Shown: piece after piece, positions 36,740 through 45,397 of the stretch
Numbering within the stretch: position 1 is the stretch's first letter
Layout of the letters: each line of letters begins with the position of its first letter
Source: Hoeflea prorocentri
Lineage (GTDB): Bacteria > Pseudomonadota > Alphaproteobacteria > Rhizobiales > Rhizobiaceae
DNA: 64,000 nucleotides
Reading direction: 5' to 3'
Assembly (NCBI RefSeq): GCF_027944115.1
Contig: NZ_JAPJZI010000001.1
Coordinates: 2,914,001 to 2,978,000, forward strand
Made by a program: the position numbers and the translations under genes
The notes under the pieces: generated by a model
The model's input: only the letters and a program-made list of their open reading frames with translations
What the model was told of the DNA's origin: nothing
The model's database searches: none

Positions 36740-37432
36740 TCATTCGGCAGCCGTGGACGTGCCCGCGCTAAAGTCAGGTGACATGCGGTCGAAGATCACG
36801 GCGCGCACGGCCAGCAGATGCTGGCGCATGCACTCCTGTGCCAAGTCCGGATCTCGGGCAGCGATCGCCCGTGCGATCTTAAGATGCTCCGCATCCCGCT
36901 TGCGTCGCCGGTCCGGGCATGGCGGGGCACGATCCGGCAACCGAACCCGCGCATCACCGCCAACCTGGCGAAGAATCCTGTAAAGCTCGCGCGCTAGTGT
37001 GTTGCGTGTCGCACTTGCAATTTCAAGGTGAAAGGCCAAATCCGGTGCGCCGTAGGACTCTTCCTTCTGGCTGTTGGCCGCTTTGACAATCCGCTCCGCT
37101 TCGAGCGACGACGCCTTCAGCGCCGCCAGTCGCGCAAGCTGCGGTTCGATAATCAGACGCAGTTCAATCACATCGGTTGGATTGGCGAGGCGCACGAGGT
37201 TCTGGACCTGGGGATTTGTTTCGCGAAAATTGCGGCGTCCGACACGTGCCGGCGGAATCAGGTTGTCTTCTCTCATCTCCGCCAGAATGCGCCGCAGGCG
37301 CGAGCGGGTGATGCCGAACTCCTCGACCAATTCCCGTTCTGGCGGAAGCGTGCCGTCTTCGCTGGCCAGATCCGCGATCGTTTCCTTCAACTCTTCCGCA
37401 GAAAGCCTGGCTGACTTTCGGTCTTCAGTCAT
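36740..37432 (-). CDS. GntR-family regulator (FCD) of the B6 cluster
   Basis: 230 residues. Winged helix with 'PPERELVEEFGITRSRLRRIL' (30-50), then an FCD effector domain ('VIELRLIIEPQLARLAA'). Located between and divergent from the second GMC gene, co-directional with pyridoxine 4-oxidase. An 8-bp-arm inverted repeat in the divergent gap is a candidate binding site. Its ligand is presumably a B6 vitamer or pyridine acid (inference). Confidence 0.85.
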   Translation of the reverse strand: MTEDRKSARLSAEELKETIADLASEDGTLPPERELVEEFGITRSRLRRILAEMREDNLIPPARVGRRNFRETNPQVQNLVRLANPTDVIELRLIIEPQLARLAALKASSLEAERIVKAANSQKEESYGAPDLAFHLEIASATRNTLARELYRILRQVGGDARVRLPDRAPPCPDRRRKRDAEHLKIARAIAARDPDLAQECMRQHLLAVRAVIFDRMSPDFSAGTSTAAE

Positions 37433-37470
37433 AACGTCCTTTGAATCTCCCTGGAAACCATTTGAAACAT

Positions 37471-37501
37471 AATACGGTCGCGGACACTAGGCAACCGTAT
37501 T
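37471..37501. promoter_or_regulatory. Inverted repeat in the GntR/GMC divergent gap
   Basis: AATACGGT and ACCGTATT, perfect 8-base arms separated by 15 bases. A TTGACA hexamer (37500-37505) overlaps the right arm, though no good -10 follows it at the usual distance. A good candidate operator for the adjacent GntR protein. Confidence 0.5.
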
Positions 37502-37559
37502 GACATAATTGGTTGCACAATGGTTTGCTTTGTGAACAGACTTTTTGGGGGTGACGGGA

Positions 37560-39218
37560 ATGGCCACGGGTTTCGACTATGTCATTGTTGGCGCGGGATC
37601 GGCCGGCTGCGTTCTCGCCGACCGGCTGAGTGCCGATCCGAGCTGTCGCGTCTTGCTGCTGGAAGCGGGAAACTGGGATCGTGACCCCCTGGTTCACATA
37701 CCTCTGGGCTGGGGCATCATATTCAAGGAGCGCCGCCACGATTGGGGCTACGACTGCGAACCCGAGGATGCAGTCGACGGTCGTGCCATCGAATGTGTGC
37801 GTGGCAAGCTGGTCGGCGGCTGCTCGTCCACAAACGCAATGGCGTGGGTCCGCGGCAGCGCTCATGTCTACGACCGCTGGGCAGCGGAAGCTGGTTTGGA
37901 AAACTGGAGCAGCCAAGCCACCCTGCCCTACTTTAAGAGGCAGGAAAGTTGGGAAGACGGCGCGAACGGTTGGCGCGGCGGCGACGGTCCGGTAACCGTT
38001 CAACGATGCCACTACCAGGATCCCCTGGTGGAAGCTTTCGGCGAAGCCGGCCAAAGGGACTTCGGCTGGACGGACGACTACAACGGCGCCAATCGCGACG
38101 GATTTTCGCGACTTCAGATGTCTATCCGGAAGGGACTTCGCGCCAGCACGTCAAACGCCTACCTTCGGCCCGCCGCCAGCCGAAAGAACCTGACGATCAG
38201 AACCGGCGCGACTGTGCGTGAAATTCTCTTCCGGGGGGACAGGGCAACGGGTGTCGTTCTCATGAACGGGAGCGGCGGCGAAACAATTCATGCTGAACGC
38301 GAGGTGATTGTTTCGGCCGGCGTCATTAACACACCGAAATTGCTGAAGAATTCCGGAATCGGCGCAGAAGATGAACTGCATGGACACAACATCGATATTC
38401 GAAAGCCGCTGGCCGGCGTCGGCGCGAATCTGATGGATCATCCATCGATCATTGTGATGTATCACAGAGCCGGACAAGGACCGTTTCACCGGATGATGCG
38501 CTATGACCGTATCGTTCCTGACCTCGTGCGGACTTACCTTGGCGGAGAAGGGTTTTCAGGGGATGTACCGGGCGGCATCACCGCCTTCCTCAAATCCAGC
38601 AAGGCCACCGATACGCCTGACATCCAAATCCTGTTCACCGCTGCTCCGTTGGCATCCTGGCCCTATCTTGCGCCGTTCAAAAAGCCGTTTCCGGATGGCT
38701 TCGCAACGCGCCTGGTGCTGACGCAGCCAAAGTCCCGCGGCGAAGTTAAGCTGGCCTCGTCCGACCCGCACGGCCTCCCGAGGATCCATCAGAACTTTCT
38801 CGATGCAGAGTATGATCGGCGGGTTCTCCGAGAGAGTTTCGATATCGCCCGGTCGCTGGCCTCGTCACCCGAGATGAAGCCATTCGTGAAAGCGGAAGTC
38901 GCACCCGGACCCGATTGTATCAGCGACGAGGCCATCATGGACTACACGAGAAAATCGCTGATTACGGTTCATCACCCCTGTGGGACATGCCGCATGGGCA
39001 GCGCCGCCGACGAACGGTGCGTGGTCGGCCCGGATTTGAAAGTGCACGGTTTCGATGGCCTCCGTGTCGTCGATGCATCGGTTTTCCCGGAGATTCCGAA
39101 CGGCAATATCAACGCCGCGGTCATCATGGTGGCCGAACGGGCCGCCGATATGATTCTGCAGGGAACCGAACCAACCAGCCCTCCGTTGGCGAACCATAAT
39201 TCAACCATTAACAAATAA
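37560..39218 (+). CDS. GMC oxidoreductase, candidate 4-pyridoxate dehydrogenase
   Basis: 552 residues from the ATG at 37560 (an upstream GTG at 37545 is less likely). FAD motif '[15 protein letters not shown]', '[20 protein letters not shown]', 'LMDHPSI' and '[11 protein letters not shown]' define the GMC fold. In M. loti the 4-pyridoxate to 5-formyl step is made by an FAD enzyme that I recall as GMC-like. This gene leads the run ending in the next enzyme's gene (42696), so that role is the best fit. A generic alcohol dehydrogenase role is the alternative. Confidence 0.65.
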   Translation: MATGFDYVIVGAGSAGCVLADRLSADPSCRVLLLEAGNWDRDPLVHIPLGWGIIFKERRHDWGYDCEPEDAVDGRAIECVRGKLVGGCSSTNAMAWVRGSAHVYDRWAAEAGLENWSSQATLPYFKRQESWEDGANGWRGGDGPVTVQRCHYQDPLVEAFGEAGQRDFGWTDDYNGANRDGFSRLQMSIRKGLRASTSNAYLRPAASRKNLTIRTGATVREILFRGDRATGVVLMNGSGGETIHAEREVIVSAGVINTPKLLKNSGIGAEDELHGHNIDIRKPLAGVGANLMDHPSIIVMYHRAGQGPFHRMMRYDRIVPDLVRTYLGGEGFSGDVPGGITAFLKSSKATDTPDIQILFTAAPLASWPYLAPFKKPFPDGFATRLVLTQPKSRGEVKLASSDPHGLPRIHQNFLDAEYDRRVLRESFDIARSLASSPEMKPFVKAEVAPGPDCISDEAIMDYTRKSLITVHHPCGTCRMGSAADERCVVGPDLKVHGFDGLRVVDASVFPEIPNGNINAAVIMVAERAADMILQGTEPTSPPLANHNSTINK

Positions 39219-39233
39219 TTATGTTGTAATTAT
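39215..39233. promoter_or_regulatory. AT-rich inverted repeat before the bicupin gene
   Basis: ATAATTA-TGTTG-TAATTAT, perfect 7-base arms, beginning at the stop of the GMC gene and 52 bases before the bicupin start. Could be an operator or a weak transcript-end stem followed by a short T-run (39236-39241). Confidence 0.35.
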
Positions 39234-39284
39234 CGGTTTTTGGGTGTCTACTCTGATCAGCAGCGTGAACCAGAGGAGTGAATT

Positions 39285-40433
39285 ATGTCAGCAACCGCGA
39301 CGTCTGATACCGGTGCCAACAGGAAAGAAGCGCTGAAAGGTCTGCACTCCGACGTGTTCAGCGCGAACATGCATCCTTTCTGGGCAACCACCAAGGACGT
39401 GGAGCATGACGAAGTGGCGCAATTGATGTCGCCGCAAAAGGCCGTTCCCTGGGTGTGGAAATATTCCGATATCGGACCTTTGCTGGAACGGGCCGCCGAG
39501 CTGATCACCATGGCCGACAGCGACCGACGCTCTCTCGTTTTGGTCAATCCCGGGCTGGCGCCGCGGCGCGCTTCCGTCACGACCATGTATACAGCCTACC
39601 GTTTCAACGGGGTCGACGAGATCATGCCCCCGCACAAACATTCGGCGAGCGCCTGCCGTTTCGGTCTTCTGGGCGGCGGCAATTTCACCAGCGTTGAAGG
39701 CGAAAATGTCGTTTTCGGTCCAGGTGACATGATTTTGACGCCAAACGACGCCTGGCACAATTTCGGCAGCATCGGCAACGAGGGCGCCCTCAACCTTTCG
39801 GTTCTCGACTTCCCATTGGTGGAGACGCTGCACGCGCTGGAATTCCACCATCACTACACCGAGATGGAAAACGGAAAGGAAGTCGAAAAGAAGGAACAGT
39901 CCGCGCGCTATCCCGTTGACTACTCCAAGCTCGTTTATGGCCAGGGCGGTATGATGCCGCGCTTCGTGGATCATCACCGGGCGGGTGGCTTTGCATCCCC
40001 TCAGGTCGTCTATCGCTGGGAGGCGATGGAAACGCTGCTTGATGCTCACAAGGACCACGACGGCGATCCACATGACGGTATCATCATCGATTACGTCAAT
40101 CCGCGAACCGGCGGACCCGTGTTCGAAACGATCAACTATTACATTCAGATGCTGCGCCCCGGCGAAAAGACGGCACCGAAGCGGGAGACAGCCAATCTGT
40201 TGCTGGCGCCATTCAAGGGCAAGGGACACTCCATCGTCGATGGAGAGCGATTTGACTGGGAAGAATTCGACACGCTGGCGGTTCCGGGTGGTTGCTGGGT
40301 GGAGCATGTCAATCCGTCCCAGACCGAACCGGTGATCCTGTTCGGCGCCACCGATTCTCCAACTCAGAAGAAACTCCATCTCTACAAGAGCTGGGGCCGC
40401 AACCAGGCAGGCGACCTGCTTCGTCTGGCATAG
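39285..40433 (+). CDS. Bicupin ring-cleavage dioxygenase (gentisate/salicylate dioxygenase family)
   Basis: 382 residues with two cupin domains, the length and layout of gentisate, salicylate and 1-hydroxy-2-naphthoate dioxygenases. The first cupin keeps the Fe(II) ligands: H117 and H119 in 'PPHKHSASACRF' and H158 in 'DAWHNFG'. The second (from about 285) lacks the HxH pair, as usual. The family opens rings bearing OH next to COOH or a second OH. Placed among B6-degradation genes, it may cleave a hydroxypyridine carboxylate, a role not described for M. loti (inference). Confidence 0.78.
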   Translation: MSATATSDTGANRKEALKGLHSDVFSANMHPFWATTKDVEHDEVAQLMSPQKAVPWVWKYSDIGPLLERAAELITMADSDRRSLVLVNPGLAPRRASVTTMYTAYRFNGVDEIMPPHKHSASACRFGLLGGGNFTSVEGENVVFGPGDMILTPNDAWHNFGSIGNEGALNLSVLDFPLVETLHALEFHHHYTEMENGKEVEKKEQSARYPVDYSKLVYGQGGMMPRFVDHHRAGGFASPQVVYRWEAMETLLDAHKDHDGDPHDGIIIDYVNPRTGGPVFETINYYIQMLRPGEKTAPKRETANLLLAPFKGKGHSIVDGERFDWEEFDTLAVPGGCWVEHVNPSQTEPVILFGATDSPTQKKLHLYKSWGRNQAGDLLRLA

Positions 40434-40455
40434 ATCCGTAATCAGCCGGCGCCAC

Positions 40456-41631
40456 ATGGCGCCTAAGACCTCCCCACAAAACAGGCGAGAAAGCGACTAT
40501 CCTTTGGCAGATGCTCTCAACACCACGCTTCTAGCGCATATTGACTGCCCCGGAGGGGGGCAGGTCTGGGTGGACGGCACGACCCTCTATATTGGACACA
40601 TGCGTTTTCCCTCCGGGACAACCATCGTGGACGTGGCGGATCCGCGGCAACCGAAGGTGATCAGCAAAATCGGCGTTCCGGATGGCTGGCACTCACACAA
40701 GGTGCGCGTTGCAAACGACCTTATGCTCGTCAATCACGAAAAGATCGGTCAGGAAGGCGATCATAGCTTCGGCGGCGGTCTCGGTATCTATGACGTGGCC
40801 GATCCGTCCAACCCGCGCCTTCTGTCCAAATGGCGAACCGGCGGTCGCGGCGTTCACCGATACGATTTCGACGGGCGCTATGCCTATATCTCACCGACCG
40901 CCGACGGTTATGTCGGCAATTTCGTGATGATCCTGGACCTCAAAAACCCCGAAAAACCTGAAGAGGTCGGTCGGTGGTGGATCCCCGGGCAGTGGCAGGG
41001 AGGTGGCGAAGACTACCCCTGGGACGATTGGGTTCCGCCCCGTTGCCATCATCCGATCCGGCGTGGAGACCGCCTCTATGTCAGTTACTGGCATCACGGA
41101 TTGTTCATTCTCGACATTTCCGACATGTCGAAACCCAAGGCGATCTCGAGTCTGAATACGAGCCCGGTGTATCCCCACCCGACCCATACCTGCCTGCCGT
41201 TCAAGGAAAAGATTGCAGGCCGTGACATCATGATCGTAGCCGATGAAGATGTCGCCAAACTCTATCCCTCGCCACCGGCGTTCACCTGGGTCTACGACAT
41301 CACGGTGGAGACCATTCCGACCTCGATCGCGACATGGCAGGTCGAAGGACTGCATGGGGATGGCTCCCCGCAGGAGCCGATGACCGGCTGCCACCAGCCA
41401 TCGGAGCGCGTGGCCGGCACGATCGTACCCTTTGCCTGGTTTGCCCAAGGCCTGCGGATTGTCGATTTTGCCGATCCGTACAGTCCTCGCGAGCTCGGCC
41501 ACTTCCTTCCAGACGTGCCGGAGTCGCAGGCGCGGCCGTCATCAAACGATGTGACGATCGATGACCGCGGCATCATTTATCTGATCGACCGGATCCACGG
41601 CGTGGACATCATCGAAACCAGCGTTTTCTGA
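40456..41631 (+). CDS. LVIVD-repeat beta-propeller protein, possible metalloenzyme
   Basis: 391 residues built of repeats of the type 'VDVADP..P' and 'YDVADPSNPRLLSKW', the LVIVD propeller pattern. No signal peptide, so cytosolic. Histidines recur at blade positions ('WHSHKV', 'GVHRYDF', 'RCHHPIR', 'YWHHGLF', 'PHPTHTC', 'GCHQPSE'), reminiscent of His-metal centres of carotenoid-oxygenase and selenium-binding-type propellers, though this comparison is only by pattern. It lies between the bicupin and RidA genes, so a catalytic part in the same pathway is plausible. The start has no strong ribosome site. Confidence 0.7.
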   Translation: MAPKTSPQNRRESDYPLADALNTTLLAHIDCPGGGQVWVDGTTLYIGHMRFPSGTTIVDVADPRQPKVISKIGVPDGWHSHKVRVANDLMLVNHEKIGQEGDHSFGGGLGIYDVADPSNPRLLSKWRTGGRGVHRYDFDGRYAYISPTADGYVGNFVMILDLKNPEKPEEVGRWWIPGQWQGGGEDYPWDDWVPPRCHHPIRRGDRLYVSYWHHGLFILDISDMSKPKAISSLNTSPVYPHPTHTCLPFKEKIAGRDIMIVADEDVAKLYPSPPAFTWVYDITVETIPTSIATWQVEGLHGDGSPQEPMTGCHQPSERVAGTIVPFAWFAQGLRIVDFADPYSPRELGHFLPDVPESQARPSSNDVTIDDRGIIYLIDRIHGVDIIETSVF

Positions 41632-41638
41632 GGAACCA

Positions 41639-42031
41639 ATGGCCAAGATCTCCGACAAGCACTACGCCATCGGCAAGAAAAACCCGAACCTGCCTTTTCA
41701 TCCGGCCGTTCGCGCCGGCGATTACATTTTCGTGTCGGGCCAGGTCTCCAAGGATGAGAACGGCAACATGATGGTGGGCTCGATCGAAACCGAGACGGCT
41801 GGAACCATCGAGGCCATTCAACGCCTCATCGCCGAGGAAGGTGCGACGCTGAAGGACGTCGTCCGCGTCTGCACCTATCTCGAGGATCCACGTGACTTTG
41901 GCCGCTACAACGCGGTTTTCAAAAAGTATTTCGACGGCGCGGTGCTGGCCCGAACCACGGTCGAAGCACGTGCAGTGATCACGACGCGGATCGAAATCGA
42001 CTGCATCGTCTACAAACCGTTGGAAGACTGA
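41639..42031 (+). CDS. RidA-family imine/enamine hydrolase
   Basis: 130 residues, RidA/YjgF fold. 'YIFVSGQVSKDENG' and 'KDVVRVCTYLEDP' are family signatures, and the catalytic Arg (R105 in 'ARTTVEA') is kept. RidA proteins hydrolyse reactive imines such as 2-iminopropanoate to keto acids and ammonia. An AGGAA ribosome site lies just upstream, seven bases after the propeller gene. Next to a ring-opening dioxygenase on an N-heterocycle, it could hydrolyse the imine produced (inference). Confidence 0.85.
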   Translation: MAKISDKHYAIGKKNPNLPFHPAVRAGDYIFVSGQVSKDENGNMMVGSIETETAGTIEAIQRLIAEEGATLKDVVRVCTYLEDPRDFGRYNAVFKKYFDGAVLARTTVEARAVITTRIEIDCIVYKPLED

Positions 42032-42068
42032 ACGTGAAACCTGGGAAACCGACAATCAGGAGAAACCC

Positions 42069-42668
42069 ATGATCCGGGTATTGGGACGCAAGACATCGGG
42101 AAACGTGCAGAAGGTTCTGTTTTTTCTGGAGGAAACCGGGACGGAATACGATCGCGAGGATTTCGGTCGGCTGTTTGAGAATACCAAAACGCCGGAATAC
42201 CTCGCCATGAATCCGACAGCCAAAGTGCCGACGGTCATTGATGGCGACACGGTCACGTGGGAGAGCAACACGATCCTGCGTTATCTCGCGGTTACCCGGG
42301 CGCCTGGGCTAACCGGCTCCAATCCGGCCGAGTGTGCCGAGGTCGAACGGTGGATGGACTTTCTGCTCGCCGCGATCAATCCCGGTTACCTGGCGGCCTT
42401 CAAGGGCGCGAAGCTCGAACCGTCGGAACGGCCTGCAGGCTTCGACGCACAATTAGCCGACCTTCACGCCCAGATGACGATCGTGAGCGACACTCTGGAC
42501 GGCAATGAGTTCGCGGCGCTCGGAAAGCTGACGATCGCCGATATTGCAATGGCGCCCATCATGGGCCGTTGCCTGAATTTCCCATACCAACGTCCGGCGA
42601 TGCCCGGGCTTGAAGCCTGGTTCGAACGGATGTCCGCGCGCGATGCGTTCAAAGCGGCAACGGGGTGA
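42069..42668 (+). CDS. Glutathione S-transferase-like protein, possible isomerase
   Basis: 199 residues: thioredoxin-like N-terminal domain ('MIRVLGRKTSGNVQKVLFFL' with a Ser as candidate catalytic residue near position 10, 'NPTAKVPTVIDGD', 'ESNTILRYL' for glutathione binding) and a helical C-terminal domain from about 90. AGGAG ribosome site. In the gentisate pathway a GST-type maleylpyruvate isomerase follows the bicupin dioxygenase, and the same gene pairing occurs here. Confidence 0.82.
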   Translation: MIRVLGRKTSGNVQKVLFFLEETGTEYDREDFGRLFENTKTPEYLAMNPTAKVPTVIDGDTVTWESNTILRYLAVTRAPGLTGSNPAECAEVERWMDFLLAAINPGYLAAFKGAKLEPSERPAGFDAQLADLHAQMTIVSDTLDGNEFAALGKLTIADIAMAPIMGRCLNFPYQRPAMPGLEAWFERMSARDAFKAATG

Positions 42669-42695
42669 ACGGGGAGTCATGACAGGGGTGCGCTG

Positions 42696-43610
42696 ATGCA
42701 AATCGCGATCATAGGCATGGGTTCCATGGGCCCCGGGATGGCGGCGCGGATTGCGCGCGGTGGGCATGATGTCCGTGCCTTCGATATCGCCGAAGCCGCT
42801 CGAGGGCGGGCGGCATCGCTGTTGCCGATGATCGTCTCCGCGCTCGATGGCCTGGAGATCAAAGATCAGGGCGGCAATCTTTCCTTTGCCGGGTCACTCG
42901 AGGAAGCGGTAGCGGGGGCTGACCTGGTCATCGAGAACATTCCCGAGAACATCGATACGAAAGCAGCGCTTTATCGCGAACTGGACCCGCTTCTGGCTGC
43001 CGACACGATTGTCGCGACAGACACCTCCGGCATCCCGATCACGAAGCTTCAGGCACACATTTCGCACCCCCGGCGATTTGTCGGCATGCACTGGTCAAAT
43101 CCGCCGCATATCGTGCCGATGATCGAGGTCATTGCCGGCGAGCAAACGGCGCCGGACGTCGTGACCGCAATACAGACCCTGATCCGCGATCTTGGTTTGC
43201 TGCCGGTGACCCTGAAGAAGGACGTGCCCGGGTTCGTCGAGAATCGCGTGCTCTACGCGCTTTTGCGAGAATGCGTCGACCTGGTGGAACGCGGTGTTAT
43301 CGACCCGGAAGATCTCGACACCTGTGTCAACTGGGGTATCGGCTACAAGTTAGCTGTCATCGGTCCCATGCGGCTCCTCGATATGGCAGGCCTGGACATC
43401 TACCAGTCCGTATCCTCGTTTCTGAACGCTGAGCTATGCAACCGCGACGATGTCTCGCCGATGGTGACAACAGCAACCGAAAAGGGCCAGCTTGGCATGA
43501 AAACCGGTGGCGGCCTTTTCGACTACACGGAAGAGGACCTCACTGCTTTTCCGCGCGAACGCGCACAGACCTTGATCGCGGTACGCAAGATCCTGGAGGA
43601 TCGGTCATGA
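42696..43610 (+). CDS. 5-formyl-3-hydroxy-2-methylpyridine-4-carboxylate dehydrogenase (FHMPCDH)
   Basis: 304 residues, 3-hydroxyacyl-CoA dehydrogenase fold: 'GMGSMG' (7-12), catalytic H132 in 'GMHWSNPPH' and E144 in 'PMIEV'. Long stretches ('VPGFVENRVLYALLRE', 'VERGVIDPEDLDTCV', 'GIGYK', 'IGPM', 'SVSSFLNA') match my memory of M. loti FHMPCDH, which oxidises the 5-formyl group with NAD+ to give 3-hydroxy-2-methylpyridine-4,5-dicarboxylate. It therefore is not a fatty-acid enzyme. Its stop overlaps the TRAP small permease start by ATGA. Confidence 0.85.
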   Translation: MQIAIIGMGSMGPGMAARIARGGHDVRAFDIAEAARGRAASLLPMIVSALDGLEIKDQGGNLSFAGSLEEAVAGADLVIENIPENIDTKAALYRELDPLLAADTIVATDTSGIPITKLQAHISHPRRFVGMHWSNPPHIVPMIEVIAGEQTAPDVVTAIQTLIRDLGLLPVTLKKDVPGFVENRVLYALLRECVDLVERGVIDPEDLDTCVNWGIGYKLAVIGPMRLLDMAGLDIYQSVSSFLNAELCNRDDVSPMVTTATEKGQLGMKTGGGLFDYTEEDLTAFPRERAQTLIAVRKILEDRS

Positions 43611-44107
43611 CTCGTCCATCCGGAAGCTTGGGCGCGCGGGCACTTGAGACACTCAAGCTCCTACTGGGTCTTGCACTTGTGTTGATGGTGGTTCTGAACA
43701 TCGTCAATGCTGCCGGACGCTATGGCGGCCTCCCCGTTCCGGGCGGCATGGACGAACTTCTGGTAATCGCCATGATCTGGGTCGTCATGATCGGCTGCAT
43801 TCTGGCGACGCATGACCGTACGCACCTGGCGATCAATCTTCTGCCCCAGTCGCTGAACAACGACCGCCGTCGCGTCCTCGAAACACTTGTGACCTTTCTG
43901 ACGGCTGGCGTCTGTGCGTTTGTTGCCTGGCATTCATGGACCTTCATCGAACGCATCGGTGCGATCGGGCAAAAGAGCATGGGGCTCGGGGTTCCGATGG
44001 TCGTGCCGCACCTGGCCATTTTTGTCGGATTTGCCGGTACCGCCCTCGTTTCGTTGGTTCTTGCGGTCACGGACTGCCGAGCCTTCTTCCAGGATCGGGC
44101 CAAATGA
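43607..44107 (+). CDS. TRAP transporter small permease (DctQ type)
   Basis: 166 residues with four predicted helices and the DctQ feature 'WVVMIGCILATHDRTHLAIN' near 60-80. Starts at the ATG overlapping the FHMPCDH stop and ends overlapping the DctM start, so the three are translationally coupled. Part of a sodium-driven carboxylate importer, perhaps for pyridoxate or another pyridine acid. Confidence 0.9.
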   Translation: MTRPSGSLGARALETLKLLLGLALVLMVVLNIVNAAGRYGGLPVPGGMDELLVIAMIWVVMIGCILATHDRTHLAINLLPQSLNNDRRRVLETLVTFLTAGVCAFVAWHSWTFIERIGAIGQKSMGLGVPMVVPHLAIFVGFAGTALVSLVLAVTDCRAFFQDRAK

Positions 44108-45378
44108 TATGGGCCATCGCGCTAACAATCGTGTTGCTGGTTGCGCTTGGCGCGCCGATCTTCGTCGCACTGCTGGCAGGCGCGGCTGTAGGGCTCTCGA
44201 TGTTCAACGGACCCCCGCTGATCGCCTTGCAGCAGACAATTTTCGGCGGACTGGATGCCTACGCGCTGCTGGCCGTGCCGTTCTTCGTCTTCGCAGGAGA
44301 GCTGATGGCCGCCTCGGGTATCGCGAACCGGCTCATCGCGCTGGTCCAGGCCTTGTTCGGTCGCGTTCCGGGGTCGCTGGGTATCGCGGCACTCGGCGGT
44401 TCTACCCTGATCGGGACGATATGCGGTTCCTCTGCTGCCGCGGTCGCGGCTGTAGGCAAGAACATGTACCCGCGGCTTCTGGACGCCCAATACGGTCAGC
44501 GTCGGGCGTCCGGGATCATTACGTCATCAGGTGCGATCGACATTGTCATCCCGCCGTCCATCGCCATGATCCTCTACGGAGCGGCCGCGGAACAGAGCAT
44601 TCCCAAACTGTTCATCGCCGGGATCGTGCCGGGACTATTCGTGGCACTTTTGATGGGTATTTACATCTCAGCATCAGCTCGTTTCTCCGGCCTGCCGACG
44701 GAAGGCCGGTTCGACCCACGTTCGACGATCATCGCGTTTCAAAAGGCGATCGGCGCGTTGTTCATGCCGGTTTTTATCCTGACGGGAATTTACGCGGGCG
44801 CCTTTTCGCCGACAGAGGCCGGTGGCTTTGCCTGCGCCTATGCCATCATTCTCGGGCTGGTCTTCTACCGCAGCCTGACTTTGTCGGACATTCTGGCCGC
44901 AGCTGCCCGTGCAGCGATGATCACAGCGCAAATCATGGTCGTTGTTGCCGCAGCAAGCGTGATTTCCTGGCTGCTCACCGTCAAGGGAGTGCCGCAAGCG
45001 CTGATTGCCGGAATTATCGACGCCGGCCTGTCACCGCTGATGTTTCTATTGGCGGTGAACGTTTTTTTGCTCGCCACCGGCTGCTTCCTCGATCCGACTT
45101 CGGCGATTTTGGTTCTGGCACCACTGCTGGTCCCGATCGCCATCGCTCTCGGTATCGACCCCATCCATTTCGGGGTCATCATGACGGTGAACCTTGCGAT
45201 CGGAATGTTCACACCGCCATTCGGGCTCAACATTTTTGTCGCCCAATCCGTCCTCGGCGTGTCGGCAGCGGACATCTATCGCGGAGTCCTGCCCTTTGTA
45301 GCCGTGCAAACCATAGCCCTGGCAGTCATCACGCTCCTGCCGGTGCTGTCTCTGTGGCTCGTCCGCGCAATGTCATAA
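44104..45378 (+). CDS. TRAP transporter large permease (DctM type)
   Basis: 424 residues from the ATG at 44104 in the ATGA overlap with DctQ; the frame is open further upstream only within dctQ. Features 'VPFFVFAGELMAASGIANRL', 'GTICGSSAAAVAAVG', 'IPPSIAMILYGAAAEQSI' and 'MTVNLAIGMFTPPFGLN' are DctM hallmarks across about 12 helices. Forms the channel with the upstream DctQ. Confidence 0.92.
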   Translation: MIWAIALTIVLLVALGAPIFVALLAGAAVGLSMFNGPPLIALQQTIFGGLDAYALLAVPFFVFAGELMAASGIANRLIALVQALFGRVPGSLGIAALGGSTLIGTICGSSAAAVAAVGKNMYPRLLDAQYGQRRASGIITSSGAIDIVIPPSIAMILYGAAAEQSIPKLFIAGIVPGLFVALLMGIYISASARFSGLPTEGRFDPRSTIIAFQKAIGALFMPVFILTGIYAGAFSPTEAGGFACAYAIILGLVFYRSLTLSDILAAAARAAMITAQIMVVVAAASVISWLLTVKGVPQALIAGIIDAGLSPLMFLLAVNVFLLATGCFLDPTSAILVLAPLLVPIAIALGIDPIHFGVIMTVNLAIGMFTPPFGLNIFVAQSVLGVSAADIYRGVLPFVAVQTIALAVITLLPVLSLWLVRAMS

Positions 45379-45397
45379 AAACCAGGGAGAAGAGATC

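Noticed and set aside
36143-36781. Long plus-strand open frame opposite the pyridoxine oxidase
   Set aside because: Shadow of the real minus-strand gene; no family pattern.
35099-39218. Both GMC genes as choline dehydrogenases
   Set aside because: No betaine genes or choline transporters nearby; the first matches pyridoxine 4-oxidase and the second lies in its pathway.
42696-43610. Fatty-acid 3-hydroxyacyl-CoA dehydrogenase
   Set aside because: Family fold is the same, but long specific stretches match FHMPCDH and no beta-oxidation genes are near.
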